From SIG714 sp964638675 (GTDB lineage: Bacteria > Bacillota > Clostridia > Oscillospirales > CAG-272), in contig CAZXAU010000006.1 in assembly GCA_964638675.1 (NCBI GenBank), positions 1 through 64,000 of the forward strand: 64,000 nt of DNA, read 5' to 3'. Shown here in pieces: positions 24,543 through 34,982 of the stretch. The notes below the pieces were generated by a model. It had not been told where the DNA came from. It searched no databases and was given only the letters and a program-made list of their open reading frames with translations. A program made the translations under genes and the position numbers. Positions within the stretch are counted from its first letter, which is position 1; each line of letters starts with the position of its first letter.

Positions 24543-25493
24543 TTATTTGTTATTTTTCATTCCGATCGCTCTCAAGGCATTTTCGGCTATGTTTTCGGGG
24601 GTGAGTCCGAAGTATTCGAGCAATTCGTCGGGATTTCCAGATTTGCCGAAGCAGTCATTCATACCAACACGAAGCATTGGAGTCGGAAAGTTTTCACAAA
24701 GAACTTCTGCAACCGCACTTCCGAGTCCTCCTATGATGCTGTGCTCCTCCGCTGTGACAATAGCTCCCGTTTCTTTAGCCGCCTGCAATATGATGTCCTT
24801 ATCTATCGGCTTTATACACGGCATATTGATGACTCTGCATGATACACCATTTTTATCGAGAATATCAGCTGCCGTGAGTGCGCGCTCGAGCATGATTCCG
24901 CATGCTATAATCGTGGCATCACTCCCGTTTCTGATCACACTGCCTTTTCCGAGCTCAAAGTTATAGCTCTCGTCAAATACTACAGGAACCGCCGATCTGC
25001 CCAAACGTATATAAACCGGTTCTTTTATCTGTGCGGCCTTTATGATTGCCTGCCTTGTCTCTACAGCGTCGGCAGGCACGATCACGTTCATATTCGGAAT
25101 CGTTCTCATTATTGCAACATCTTCGTTACACTGATGTGTTGCACCGTCCGGTCCGACTGTGACACCTGCATGGGAAGCACATATCTTCACATTGAGATTA
25201 TTGTGAGCTATAGAATTCCTTATCTGTTCAAATGCCCTGCCTGCGGCGAACATTGCAAACGAGCTGATAAAGACGGTTTTTCCTTCGCATGCAAGACCTG
25301 CCGCCACAGCCGCCATGTTTCCCTCGGCAATTCCGCAGTTTATAAAACGCTCTGGAAATGCCTTTTTGAAGGTAGCTGTCTTTGTGGAACCGCTTAGATC
25401 TGCATCCATAACTACTATATTTTTATCTTCACCTATTTCTGCAAGAGCTTCGCCGTAGGCAACTCTTGTTTCTTTTTTTATTATATCTGCCAC
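24543..25493 (-). CDS. Transketolase, C-terminal subunit
   Basis: A 316-residue subunit with the pyrimidine-binding and C-terminal domains of transketolase: FINCGIAEGNMAAVAAGLA with the catalytic Glu, then FISSFAMFAAGRAFEQIRN, and the C-terminal fold from about residue 185. With the N-terminal subunit it transfers two-carbon ketol units in the non-oxidative pentose phosphate pathway. GTG 25493 (AAAGGAA upstream) is favoured over ATG 25520, which lacks a ribosome binding site. It lies 38 bases after its partner. Confidence 0.9.
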   Translation of the reverse strand: MADIIKKETRVAYGEALAEIGEDKNIVVMDADLSGSTKTATFKKAFPERFINCGIAEGNMAAVAAGLACEGKTVFISSFAMFAAGRAFEQIRNSIAHNNLNVKICASHAGVTVGPDGATHQCNEDVAIMRTIPNMNVIVPADAVETRQAIIKAAQIKEPVYIRLGRSAVPVVFDESYNFELGKGSVIRNGSDATIIACGIMLERALTAADILDKNGVSCRVINMPCIKPIDKDIILQAAKETGAIVTAEEHSIIGGLGSAVAEVLCENFPTPMLRVGMNDCFGKSGNPDELLEYFGLTPENIAENALRAIGMKNNK

Positions 25494-25531
25494 GTTAATT
25501 CCATTCCTTTCAAACTGCATATTTCAAGGCA

Positions 25532-26371
25532 TTATATTATTTTTTCAAGCTCTGCCGAAAGCTCGAGGATAGCCCTCTCATAATCATCCTTTTTAGGGGC
25601 AGTGCCATGCCATGATGCCTTATCTTCCATAAATGATACGCCCTTACCTTTGACCGTGTTGCAAACAATAACGCCTGGAGCACCCTTCATGGCTGTAAGC
25701 TCATCGACGGCTTTGTCGATCTGCTCAAAATCGTGTCCGTTTACCCTTCTTGTATTGAAGCCGAATGCCTCAAAGCGTTTATCAATAGGCTCTACGCCCA
25801 TAACATCAGATACTTTTCCGTCGATCTGAAGATTGTTTGAATCGACAAAGATTATAAGATTGTCAAGCTTATAATGCGAAGCGAACATTGCCGCCTCCCA
25901 TACCTGACCCTCCTGAAGCTCACCGTCTCCTGTAAGACAATACACTCTGTAGTCTCTATTATTCAGTTTTCCGGCAAGTGCGATACCGCAGGCATTTGAT
26001 ACTCCAAGACCAAGCGAACCGGTTGATATCTCAACGCCGGGCGTCATATGCATGTCGGGATGCCCCTGCAAATGGCTTCCGAGCTTTCTGAGCGTTTTGA
26101 GGTCCTGTGTCGGAAAATAACCCGATCTTGCAAGTGCAGCATAGAGTGCCGGGGCACAGTGTCCCTTTGACAGAACAAATCTGTCACGGCTTTCATTATG
26201 GGGGTCACCCGGAAATATCTTCATTTTATAAAAATACAGATAGCTTATTATGTCAGCACATGAAAGAGAGCCGCCGGGATGTCCCGAGCCTGCATTATAA
26301 ACCTCGTCAATAATATCCATCCGGATATTACAGCTTATCTTTTTTAATTTTGTTATATCTGTATTATTCAT
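25532..26371 (-). CDS. Transketolase, N-terminal subunit
   Basis: A 279-residue thiamine-diphosphate-binding subunit. It has SGHPGGSLSCADI near the N terminus and the ThDP motif GDGELQEGQVWEAAMFA...NLIIFVDSNN (about 150-185), with the Mg ligands GDG and N. ATG 26371 overlaps the upstream LRR gene by eight bases and has AAGGAAAAGG before it. The split arrangement is common in Clostridia. Confidence 0.92.
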   Translation of the reverse strand: MNNTDITKLKKISCNIRMDIIDEVYNAGSGHPGGSLSCADIISYLYFYKMKIFPGDPHNESRDRFVLSKGHCAPALYAALARSGYFPTQDLKTLRKLGSHLQGHPDMHMTPGVEISTGSLGLGVSNACGIALAGKLNNRDYRVYCLTGDGELQEGQVWEAAMFASHYKLDNLIIFVDSNNLQIDGKVSDVMGVEPIDKRFEAFGFNTRRVNGHDFEQIDKAVDELTAMKGAPGVIVCNTVKGKGVSFMEDKASWHGTAPKKDDYERAILELSAELEKII

Positions 26372-27107
26372 ACGATTGTTTTCCTTTTCCTTTCGCATCG
26401 TCGTATTTCTTTGTCTTTTTTCGGGTGATCAATTTATATACTGTATATATCACTGCAAGTAATGCAACTGTCAATACAAGTATAATTATGAATGTATAGT
26501 TGTCGCTCATCAAAAAGCTCGTAGGTATGTTATTCTTTTCGGCATATTCTCTTGCGACTTCACAATCATCGCTATTCATTATCAGCTGTTCGCAGTTCAT
26601 GAATGCATTATATCCGATTTCCCTTACCGTGGAAGGGAAGTAAACCTTGCCGAGTGTCGTGCAATTTTTGAATGCGTATTCATCGATATAAATTTCTCTG
26701 TCGCCAAAGCTTATTTTTTTCAGATCAGTGCAGTTTTCAAAACAAAATTGCGGTAGCGTGAGAGGACTGCCGCCCTTTTCAATAATAACTTCTCTCAGTG
26801 ATCCGCAGTATGCGAATGCCGAAATTCCGATCGTTTCAACAGTTGCCGGTATAGTTACCTGTTTAACAAATTCATTTGAATAAAAGGCACTTTCGCAGAT
26901 TTCGACGACCTTTTTACCGTCAATATATGCAGGAATGTCTGCTTTTGTAGAAAATTTTTCACCCACAAAGGCAACTATTCTGATATTCCCGTCGTCTCTT
27001 TCTTCGTATCTGAAAAAATCGTCTGTTTCCTTGAATGAACACAATATCAGCAGTGCCGTTGTCAGAAAAAATACCGCAAATGCGATCCTGATTTTATTTT
27101 TTTTCAT
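26364..27107 (-). CDS. BspA-like leucine-rich repeat membrane protein
   Basis: A 247-residue protein with an N-terminal signal/anchor (about 6-24), then LRR_5/BspA repeats (IPAYIDGKKVVEICESAFYS, TIPATVETIGISAFAYC, YFPSTVREIGYNAFMNC) and a C-terminal membrane helix (about 208-228) with a basic cytoplasmic tail. It is exposed outside the cell. The last codons overlap the transketolase start, an odd pairing. The role may be adhesion or envelope sensing. Confidence 0.85.
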   Translation of the reverse strand: MKKNKIRIAFAVFFLTTALLILCSFKETDDFFRYEERDDGNIRIVAFVGEKFSTKADIPAYIDGKKVVEICESAFYSNEFVKQVTIPATVETIGISAFAYCGSLREVIIEKGGSPLTLPQFCFENCTDLKKISFGDREIYIDEYAFKNCTTLGKVYFPSTVREIGYNAFMNCEQLIMNSDDCEVAREYAEKNNIPTSFLMSDNYTFIIILVLTVALLAVIYTVYKLITRKKTKKYDDAKGKGKQSYE

Positions 27108-27264
27108 TTTTTAACACCTCTGATTAACACTATATCACAAAATATAGCTTTTTTCAAGTATGATTGAAAAATAGAGTTGAATTTTTTAAAAAAATATGTT
27201 ATACTGCAAAATATGAAGCCATAATATTTATCAAATGCCGGAAGCAACTGATGGGGAGGTAAAT

Positions 27265-29241
27265 GTGAATAACATAAAAGAAGAGATTCTTAAGCTCAGA
27301 AGAGAAGTGGAATATCACAGAGAGAAATACTATCTTGAAGATTCCCCCGAAATTTCAGACTATGAATTCGATATGATGTTCCGCCGTCTTGAAGAGCTTG
27401 AAAGGGAACACCCCGAATATCATGATGACAATTCACCGATATACCGTGTCGGCGGAAAGGCACTCGATAAATTTGAAAAGGTAAGGCATAATATCCCACT
27501 TCGTTCGCTCACAGATGTATTTTCATTTGAGGAACTTCGTGCCTTTTATGACAAAATGAAATCCGAAGATGAAAATATCAGCTTTTCTGTTGAGCCGAAA
27601 ATTGACGGACTTTCATGCGGAATAATTTATAACGGCGGAAATTTTATAAGAGCTCTGACGAGGGGAGACGGTGAGATTGGTGAGGATGTGACAAACAATG
27701 TCCGCACGATAGCCTCTTTACCGATGGAGATAGAATATAAAGGCTATCTTGAGCTCCGGGGCGAAGTTTTTATGCCGAAGAAAAACTTCAGAAAGCTTAA
27801 TGCAAAACGTGAGGAAAACGGCGAATCGCTCTTTGCAAATCCACGCAACGCTGCCGCAGGCTCATTGCGTCAGTTGGACTCAAAGGTTACAGCCAAACGC
27901 GGACTTGATATTTTTATATTCAATCTTCAATCATCCGACGATCGCTTCACAACGCATTCAGAAACACTTGACTTTATTAAGAACAACAGATTCCATGTTC
28001 TTAATTACAGTGTATGTTCGGACTTTGAAGAGATCACCGATATGATAACACAGATAGGAAGCGCAAGGAACGGTCTGGAGTATGATATTGACGGCGTTGT
28101 TATAAAGGTCAATGACCTGCAAAAACGAATGGAGATTGGCGAAGGTACAAGCACTCCCAAATGGGCAGTCGCTTATAAATTTCCGCCTGAGCGAAAGGCT
28201 ACAAAGCTTATTGACATATTTGTGCAGGTCGGCAGAACCGGTGTGCTTACGCCGAATGCACTTTTAGAGCCTGTACAGCTTGCAGGAACTACCGTGTCAC
28301 GTGCAACTCTGCACAATATAGACAATATCAGAGCTAAAGATATACGTATAGGAGATACCGTATACGTTCAAAAGGCAGGAGATATAATTCCCGAGGTTGT
28401 AGGAGTTGATCTGAAAAAGCGTGACAGCAATGCTCAGCAGTACAGTATGCCATTAGTCTGTCCTTCATGCGGAGAGAAGGTCTACCGTTTTGAGGGCGAG
28501 GCAAGAACGGTATGCACCAATACAGCTTGCCCGGCACAACTACTCCGTAACATCGAACACTTTGCCGAAAAAGACGCAATGAATATAGACGGACTTGGTC
28601 CTGCACTTATAAATTCGCTTGTCAGTGCCGGAATTCTTTCGGGTATTGCAGATCTATATACAATAGACCGTGAAAAACTTATAAGTGTTGAAAGAATGGG
28701 TGCAAAGTCGGCAGACAATCTTCTGAAGAATATAGAAAGATCTAAAGGCAATGAACTTTACAGGCTGATTTACGGTCTTGGGATTGCCAATATCGGTGAA
28801 AAAGCCGCAAAAGCATTGGCTCAGAAATATAAAGATATAGAAGCCATTTTTACAGCAAGCCGTGAAGAAATAATACAGATTCCCGATTTCGGCGGTGTCA
28901 TGGCCGATGCGGTCGTATCCTTCTTCTCACATCCTCAGACAAGAGAGCTGATAGACAAACTCAGGGAATCTGGCGTATCTACATTTAGTTCCGAAAATGA
29001 GAGCAAAAGTGAAAAGCTGAGCGGACTGACATTTGTTATTACGGGAACACTCCCGACAATGAAACGCTCGGAGGCCGAAAAGCTGATCGAGGAAAACGGC
29101 GGCAAAACATCGTCGTCTGTCTCATCAAAAACGAGCTTCCTGCTTGCCGGCGAAGAGGCAGGCTCAAAGCTGACAAAGGCCACTGCACTCGGGATAAAGA
29201 TAATAGACGAGCAGACGCTTCTTGATATGATTTCGGAATAA
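27265..29241 (+). CDS. ligA: NAD-dependent DNA ligase LigA
   Basis: A 658-residue ligase sealing nicks in replication and repair. Domain Ia YHREKYYLEDSPEISDYEFD, the adenylation lysine in EPKIDGLSC (near 110), OB fold, a four-Cys zinc finger (CPSCG...CTNTACPAQ), helix-hairpin-helix repeats and a C-terminal BRCT domain (LTFVITGTLPTM). GTG 27265 is chosen because GGGGAGGT lies just before it; an in-frame ATG at 27235 has none. The MFS gene starts eight bases after its stop. Confidence 0.96.
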   Translation: MNNIKEEILKLRREVEYHREKYYLEDSPEISDYEFDMMFRRLEELEREHPEYHDDNSPIYRVGGKALDKFEKVRHNIPLRSLTDVFSFEELRAFYDKMKSEDENISFSVEPKIDGLSCGIIYNGGNFIRALTRGDGEIGEDVTNNVRTIASLPMEIEYKGYLELRGEVFMPKKNFRKLNAKREENGESLFANPRNAAAGSLRQLDSKVTAKRGLDIFIFNLQSSDDRFTTHSETLDFIKNNRFHVLNYSVCSDFEEITDMITQIGSARNGLEYDIDGVVIKVNDLQKRMEIGEGTSTPKWAVAYKFPPERKATKLIDIFVQVGRTGVLTPNALLEPVQLAGTTVSRATLHNIDNIRAKDIRIGDTVYVQKAGDIIPEVVGVDLKKRDSNAQQYSMPLVCPSCGEKVYRFEGEARTVCTNTACPAQLLRNIEHFAEKDAMNIDGLGPALINSLVSAGILSGIADLYTIDREKLISVERMGAKSADNLLKNIERSKGNELYRLIYGLGIANIGEKAAKALAQKYKDIEAIFTASREEIIQIPDFGGVMADAVVSFFSHPQTRELIDKLRESGVSTFSSENESKSEKLSGLTFVITGTLPTMKRSEAEKLIEENGGKTSSSVSSKTSFLLAGEEAGSKLTKATALGIKIIDEQTLLDMISE

Positions 29242-29249
29242 ATACAGAT

Positions 29250-30557
29250 ATGAAAATTAAAAAGCTTACACCTTATTTATTGCTCTGGAGTACACAGACT
29301 CTTTCAGCCCTGGGAAGCGGAATGACAAGCTATGCTTTAGTACTTTGGACCTATACTCAAAGCGGTTCCGCACTCAAAACGGCTCTTTTGTCGGTATGTT
29401 CCTATGCTCCTTATGTGTTGATGAGTATGTTTGCAGGTGCTCTGTCCGATCGTTGGAACAAAAAGAAAACAATGCTTATATGCGACCTGCTTGCGGCACT
29501 GAGTACCGTGACCGTTCTGATCCTTATAAGATCAGACAGCCTGAGTGTATGGCATCTCTATCTGCTGAACGCACTGAACGGACTGATGAATACCATTCAA
29601 CAACCTGCAAGCGAGGTTGCATCGACAATGCTTGTTCCGAAAGAATACTATCAAAAAACAAGCGGACTTCGGTCATTTTCACAGTCGCTCAACTCGATAC
29701 TTACACCTATTCTTTCAACCGCTTTGTTTGCTTTTGCAGGGATAGAAGCTGTAATAGCCGTTGATCTGTTGACCTTCGCATTTGCTTTTCTGACTCTGAT
29801 GTTCTTTATACGCATTCCGGAATGCCGTGAATCGGAGCAGTCAAGCGAAAGTATTCTGACATCAGTCCGGAAGGGAATCGGATGGCTGAGAAATAATCCC
29901 CTTATTCTCAATTTGATACTTTTTTTATCTTGTATCAATTTAGTGGCATCTGTATACGATGCCGCACTTCCGGCACTGATACTGCCGAGGGCAAACGGCG
30001 GCGAAGCTGTTTTGGGAATTATCAACACGTTTGTCGGTATTGCAACGCTGATCGGCAGTGTGATCGTTACCCTTCTTCCGACGCCGAAAAACCGTGTGAA
30101 GATAATATGCTTTACACTGTTTTTATCGATGAGCAGTGAAAATTTTCTGCTTGCCTTCGGTAAAACGCCGCTTGTCTGGTGTATTGGTGCTGTTCTCGGC
30201 TGGCTGCCGATTCCCCTTATGAATGCAAATTTAGATGTAATATACAGAAGTGCTATTCCAACTCAAATGCAGGGACGGATCTACTCATGCCGCAACAGCT
30301 TGCAGTTTTTCACCATACCTGTAGGCTTTCTGCTCGGCGGCCTGGCTGTCGATAAATTGTTTGAACCGTTTATGGCGGCACAGCCCGCTAACAGTTTGCC
30401 GGCGCTCCTGTTTGGCAGTCAAAAAGGTTCGGGGGCAAGTGCGCTCTTTTTTATAATCGGTTTAGCCGGAGTTCTAATATGTCTGTTTTTCAGCTTAAAA
30501 CTGAAAAAGTATACCCGATGCGATGAGCTGAAAAAGAATTCCATATCGGAAAAATAA
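29250..30557 (+). CDS. MFS transporter, MefA-like exporter family
   Basis: A 435-residue protein with about 12 membrane helices and the MFS loop 2-3 motif GALSDRWNKKKTM. It resembles macrolide-efflux (MefA/MdfA-like) exporters, e.g. STQTLSALGSGMTSYALVLW at helix 1. The substrate is unknown. It is cotranscribed with ligA and followed by obgE after 62 bases. Confidence 0.85.
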   Translation: MKIKKLTPYLLLWSTQTLSALGSGMTSYALVLWTYTQSGSALKTALLSVCSYAPYVLMSMFAGALSDRWNKKKTMLICDLLAALSTVTVLILIRSDSLSVWHLYLLNALNGLMNTIQQPASEVASTMLVPKEYYQKTSGLRSFSQSLNSILTPILSTALFAFAGIEAVIAVDLLTFAFAFLTLMFFIRIPECRESEQSSESILTSVRKGIGWLRNNPLILNLILFLSCINLVASVYDAALPALILPRANGGEAVLGIINTFVGIATLIGSVIVTLLPTPKNRVKIICFTLFLSMSSENFLLAFGKTPLVWCIGAVLGWLPIPLMNANLDVIYRSAIPTQMQGRIYSCRNSLQFFTIPVGFLLGGLAVDKLFEPFMAAQPANSLPALLFGSQKGSGASALFFIIGLAGVLICLFFSLKLKKYTRCDELKKNSISEK

Positions 30558-30619
30558 CCGATACTTACTATAACAATCAATAAAAACAGAAGAAATACTA
30601 AAGAATCGGAGAAAAAAAT

Positions 30620-31897
30620 ATGTTTGTAGACAACGTAAAAATATATGTTAAAGCCGGTAATGGCGGTAATGGCTGTGTGTCCTTTCATAGAGAAAAATAT
30701 GTGGCAAGAGGCGGACCTGACGGTGGTGACGGCGGTAACGGCGGTAACATCATATTGAAGGTCGAAAAATCGGACAATACATTGCTCCGATATAAGTATA
30801 AAAGGAAATTTATTGCGGCAAACGGCGGTGACGGCAAGAACGATAAATTCCACGGAGCAAACGCCGAAGATCTTGTTTTACTCGTTCCTCCCGGAACGGT
30901 GGTTAGAGATCCCGAAAGCAACAGGATCATTGCTGACCTTTCCGAATATGATGAAACTTTCACACTTGCCAAGGGCGGCAGAGGCGGATGGGGTAACCGG
31001 CATTTCGCAACACCGACAAGACAGGTTCCAAGGTTTGCTAAGTCGGGAATAATCGGCGAGGAAAGGGAGGTCATTCTCGAGCTCAAAATGATTGCAGATG
31101 TAGGACTTGTAGGACTTCCGAATGTAGGAAAAAGCTCGATACTGTCAATTATAAGTGATGCAAAACCCAAAATAGCCAACTATCACTTTACAACACTCTC
31201 ACCGAATATAGGCGTTATAAAGACTGGCGAAGGCAGTGGATTTACTGCCGCTGATATACCGGGACTGATCGAAGGTGCATCTCAGGGACTCGGTCTCGGA
31301 CACGATTTTCTGCGTCATGTTGACAGATGCCGACTTCTGCTTCATGTTGTCGATGTGAGCTGTTTTGAAGGAAATGATCCGATAGATGATATAAAGCTTA
31401 TAAACAACGAGCTGAAAGAATACAGCGAAGAACTTTCAAACCGTCCTCAGATAGTTGTAGCAAATAAATGCGACAGTATAGATGAAGAAAAATTTGATAA
31501 AGAGGCTTTTGAGAAATTCGTTAAAGACAACGGCTGGGAGCTGATATACGTTTCGGCTGTCACAGGCGAAAACATTGATCAGATGGTGAGAATGACAGCT
31601 GAATGTCTGAAAGATCTGCCGGACATTATAAAATACGAAGCGGACTATACGCAGCCCGAATTCTCGGAAGAAGATTACAGACAGACGATCATAAAGAATG
31701 TGAACGGTGTATATGTGGTAGAAGGCGACTGGCTTTATAAAGTCATGGGCTCTGTAAATTTTGATGACCGTGAATCGCTGATGTATTTTCAGAGAGTCCT
31801 GAGAAAATCGGGCGTTATAGATATGCTTCGTGAAAAAGGCTGTGAAGACGGCGACACCGTGAACATATACGATTTTGAATTTGATTTCATCAACTGA
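30620..31897 (+). CDS. obg: GTPase ObgE
   Basis: A 425-residue essential GTPase of ribosome assembly and stress control. The N-terminal glycine-rich Obg fold (FVDNVKIYVKAGNGGNGC...GGDGGNGG) spans about 1-158. The G domain has GLPNVGKSS (G1), DIPGLIEGA (G3) and NKCD (G4). The C-terminal OCT domain (about 345-425) is present. GGAG lies before ATG 30620. Confidence 0.96.
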   Translation: MFVDNVKIYVKAGNGGNGCVSFHREKYVARGGPDGGDGGNGGNIILKVEKSDNTLLRYKYKRKFIAANGGDGKNDKFHGANAEDLVLLVPPGTVVRDPESNRIIADLSEYDETFTLAKGGRGGWGNRHFATPTRQVPRFAKSGIIGEEREVILELKMIADVGLVGLPNVGKSSILSIISDAKPKIANYHFTTLSPNIGVIKTGEGSGFTAADIPGLIEGASQGLGLGHDFLRHVDRCRLLLHVVDVSCFEGNDPIDDIKLINNELKEYSEELSNRPQIVVANKCDSIDEEKFDKEAFEKFVKDNGWELIYVSAVTGENIDQMVRMTAECLKDLPDIIKYEADYTQPEFSEEDYRQTIIKNVNGVYVVEGDWLYKVMGSVNFDDRESLMYFQRVLRKSGVIDMLREKGCEDGDTVNIYDFEFDFIN

Positions 31898-32315
31898 ACA
31901 ATTTACAAAAATCAGAAAATCAATATATAAAAATTATAAAAAAATCTTGAATTACGATCCGATGTTTTGCGATATCTGCAAAATTATCGGTTCGTTTTTC
32001 CAATTAAATTGTTTTTAAATAATTTTTCTTAATAATAAAAGTTATGCACACTCTTACATATGCTACAAAATATTGATAAAATCTGCTTTTGATTGCAAAT
32101 AATCGCTCTCAGCCCTTACAACACTCCTTTTCCGCTTCCCTCAATTATACAAAATTTTCATTTTGTATAATTGAATGTATCAAAAATTCAGCGGTAAAGC
32201 TCCTATGCCCTACCGCCTTTAAAGTTATCATTTTTACGCATGCCGTGGACGTGCATAACTTTTTTGAATCATAATATTTAAAGTCAAAAGTGTTATGTTT
32301 TCAAGTTTTTTAATT
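31898..32315. other. AT-rich gene-free stretch with a perfect palindrome
   Basis: No gene on either strand. It contains the 13-bp palindrome at 32142-32173 and a TTTTTTGAATC-type AT tract near its end. Confidence 0.55.
32142..32173. repeat. Perfect 13-bp inverted repeat
   Basis: CAATTATACAAAA (32142-32154) and its complement (32161-32173) separated by TTTTCA. It is too AT-rich and lacks a T tract for a normal terminator. It may be a regulator site or a folded RNA. Confidence 0.6.
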
Positions 32316-32897
32316 TTAAGATATTTTCTTTTTATATCTTATGATCTGCTGTTCTAATTTTGACTTGTGACTTAATTCATCGTTCAGAATATCTCTGAGT
32401 ATTTTTTTAATTGATATATCATCTGTCAGACCGATCAGACGTCTATAATTATTCGCAGATCTTATTTCTTTTTCATATAGCTCAGACAGTAGTTCAAATG
32501 TATCGTTTTTGTCTTTTAATATCAGATAATCCTTCAGCTCGTTTAATTTTAAATCATTCAGTGCATTGAGATTTACTCCCGGCGATCCTCCGATATTTTT
32601 TATAATGCTTCCGAGCTGTCTGAAGTGTCTTATTTCATCATCAGCAATTTCTTCAAACAGCTCACTGAGCTCTTCGTCCTTATCACTCAATTCAATGCTC
32701 ATGAGAATATAATCTGAAATGCTTGTAAGCTTGCTGTCCTTGCCTGCGTACTCAACGAGAAGCCAGCGTGCATAATAAGGGTCGGATCTTTGTACATTCG
32801 TCCGGCTTTGATCTACAATATCATTTTCATTGATATTATAAATTTTGTCCGCTCCGCTAACGTATTCAGATCTGACCCTGCTTCTTTTATTTGCCAT
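32316..32897 (-). CDS. Ferritin-like (rubrerythrin-type) protein
   Basis: A 193-residue protein with two helical repeats carrying ExxH-like sites: EIADDEIRHFRQLG (near 108) and LNDELSHKSKLEQ (near 178), plus YEKEIRSANNYRR. This matches the diiron ferritin-like fold. There is no C-terminal rubredoxin domain. It probably binds iron or reduces peroxides in the cytoplasm. The N terminus (about 1-40) is basic and unusual. It is transcribed alone. Confidence 0.7.
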   Translation of the reverse strand: MANKRSRVRSEYVSGADKIYNINENDIVDQSRTNVQRSDPYYARWLLVEYAGKDSKLTSISDYILMSIELSDKDEELSELFEEIADDEIRHFRQLGSIIKNIGGSPGVNLNALNDLKLNELKDYLILKDKNDTFELLSELYEKEIRSANNYRRLIGLTDDISIKKILRDILNDELSHKSKLEQQIIRYKKKIS

Positions 32898-32981
32898 AAT
32901 ATACCTACCTTATACAATTATTTTCAGTTGTATAAGATTATATGGCATGATTATTTGTCCGTAAACATTGTCCTTAAAAAA

Positions 32982-34982
32982 TCAGTCAAGTTCTCTCTTT
33001 CCGGTATAAAGCTCGTAATATCTGCCCTTCATTTCGAGAAGATCTTCATGAGTTCCACGTTCAATGATTTCGCCCTGTTCAAGTACCATAATGGCATTTG
33101 AATTTCTGACAGTTGACAGACGGTGGGCTATTACAAATGTTGTTCTTGTTGACATCAGTCTTTCCATGCCGTGTTCTATATGACGCTCGGTTCTCGTATC
33201 GACCGAAGATGTGGCTTCATCAAGAATCAGTATAGGAGCTTTGGAAATTGCGGCACGTGCGATATTCAGAAGCTGACGCTGACCTTGTGAGAGATTTGCT
33301 CCTGCCCCCTCAAGCATTGTATCATATCCCTTTTCAAGACGCATTATGCTTGAATGTGCCGACGCGACTTTTGCCGCCTCAATTACCTCTTCATCGGTTG
33401 CATCCGGTCTGCCGTATCTGATGTTTTCCATTACCGTGCCCGTAAAGAGATGTGTATCCTGTAAGACCATTGCGATATTTGAACGCAGAACATCTCTCTT
33501 TATCTTCTTTATATCCACGCCGTCTATTGTGATAGTTCCCTGCTCAATATCATAAAATCTGCTGAGCAGATTAGTAACTGTAGTTTTTCCCGCACCTGTT
33601 GAACCTACAAATGCTATCTTCTGACCCGGTTTGGCATAGAGTGAAATGTTTTTCAGTATTGTCTTGTCACTGTTGTATCCGAAAGTCACATTTTCAAATT
33701 TTACATATCCCTTCATATCAGGCATATCGAGTGCATCTTCATCATCTGCCTTTTCAGGTTCCATATCCATAACTGCAAAGACCCGCTCAGCTCCTGCAAG
33801 TGCCGAGAATATGGTAGTCATAAGCTGAGATATCTGATTTATAGGCTGTGCAAATCTCCTTGAATATCCGGCAAAAACCGTAAGAGAACCTGGAGTGAAT
33901 GATCTTGTAAGCATCAGTACTCCGCCGACACCCACAATAACTCCATAGCACATCTGGCTTATATTTCCGAGGATAGGTCCCATAATGCCGCCGAAAAACT
34001 GTGCCTTGAACTGTTTGTCACGCATATCGTGGTTCAGCAGCGAAAACTCTTCAGTACATTCGTCCTCGTGATTGAATACCTTTACTACCTTCTGACCTGT
34101 TACGCTTTCCTCAATATAACCGTTCATAGCACCCAATGCCGCCTGGGATGATGAATAATACTTCCTGCTCTTTTTTGCAATAAATGTACCGAATATTGTA
34201 AACAGCGGAACAAATGCGAAGGTTATAAGTGAGAGGATAACGCTTGTCGAGAGCATAAATACAACGGTTCCTATAAGGGTTACAGCACCGGAAATGAACG
34301 ATACAAGGGTGTTGTCGAGCATTGACGATATATTGTCGACATCGTTCGTAAAACGGCTCATTACTTCACCGGTCGTATTGGCGTCAAAGTATCTGACAGG
34401 CAGACGCTGAAGCTTTGAAAAAAGGTCGTTTCTCAGAGATTCTATAGAATTTTGAGTTACCTTTATCATAAGTCTCTGCTGAATATAATTCGTTGCAACA
34501 CCTACAAGGAAGATGCAAAGCATGAGGATTATACCTGCGAGCACATATACGAGCTTGTCGGCATTGACCGTGATATTAAGAGCTGAACTTGCAAAGCCGT
34601 TTATGCTGCTGGCAAATGATGAGATGATCTTATCTGCGTTATATGCGAGAAAACCTGCGCTTTCATCTGTAGGAGTACCTGATAATTTATTGATTATCGG
34701 GTTGAGCATATATTCACCTACAAGTGCCGTAAGTGTGTTTATGAGCATAAAAATCAAGACAAGAACAAGCAAGGGTGTGTATGGTTTGATGTAAGAAAAC
34801 AGTCGTGAGACAGTCTGCGATGCGTTTTTCGGCTTTCCTTTTGCGCCTCTGTCTATACCCATTCTCTTTCCGCCGGGACCGCCTCCGTGTCCGCCGGGTC
34901 CTCCCGGACCTTTCATCGAAGGCATAGACGATGTATATCTTTTTTGTAATGATTCAAGTGATCTTGACATATTTATAACCAT
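32982..34982 (-). CDS. ABC multidrug exporter, consensus half
   Basis: A 666-residue half-transporter with an N-terminal Gly/Pro-rich tail (PGGPGGHGGGPGG), six helices and an ATPase domain: VGSTGAGKTTV, LSQGQRQLLNIARA and LILDEATSSVD, with the catalytic Glu present. It pairs with the upstream half (35104-37077), whose Walker B Glu is changed, as in BmrC/BmrD-type heterodimers. A hairpin (34984-35002) lies just before ATG 34982 and may modulate translation; ATG 34970 is an alternative start. Confidence 0.92.
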   Translation of the reverse strand: MVINMSRSLESLQKRYTSSMPSMKGPGGPGGHGGGPGGKRMGIDRGAKGKPKNASQTVSRLFSYIKPYTPLLVLVLIFMLINTLTALVGEYMLNPIINKLSGTPTDESAGFLAYNADKIISSFASSINGFASSALNITVNADKLVYVLAGIILMLCIFLVGVATNYIQQRLMIKVTQNSIESLRNDLFSKLQRLPVRYFDANTTGEVMSRFTNDVDNISSMLDNTLVSFISGAVTLIGTVVFMLSTSVILSLITFAFVPLFTIFGTFIAKKSRKYYSSSQAALGAMNGYIEESVTGQKVVKVFNHEDECTEEFSLLNHDMRDKQFKAQFFGGIMGPILGNISQMCYGVIVGVGGVLMLTRSFTPGSLTVFAGYSRRFAQPINQISQLMTTIFSALAGAERVFAVMDMEPEKADDEDALDMPDMKGYVKFENVTFGYNSDKTILKNISLYAKPGQKIAFVGSTGAGKTTVTNLLSRFYDIEQGTITIDGVDIKKIKRDVLRSNIAMVLQDTHLFTGTVMENIRYGRPDATDEEVIEAAKVASAHSSIMRLEKGYDTMLEGAGANLSQGQRQLLNIARAAISKAPILILDEATSSVDTRTERHIEHGMERLMSTRTTFVIAHRLSTVRNSNAIMVLEQGEIIERGTHEDLLEMKGRYYELYTGKRELD

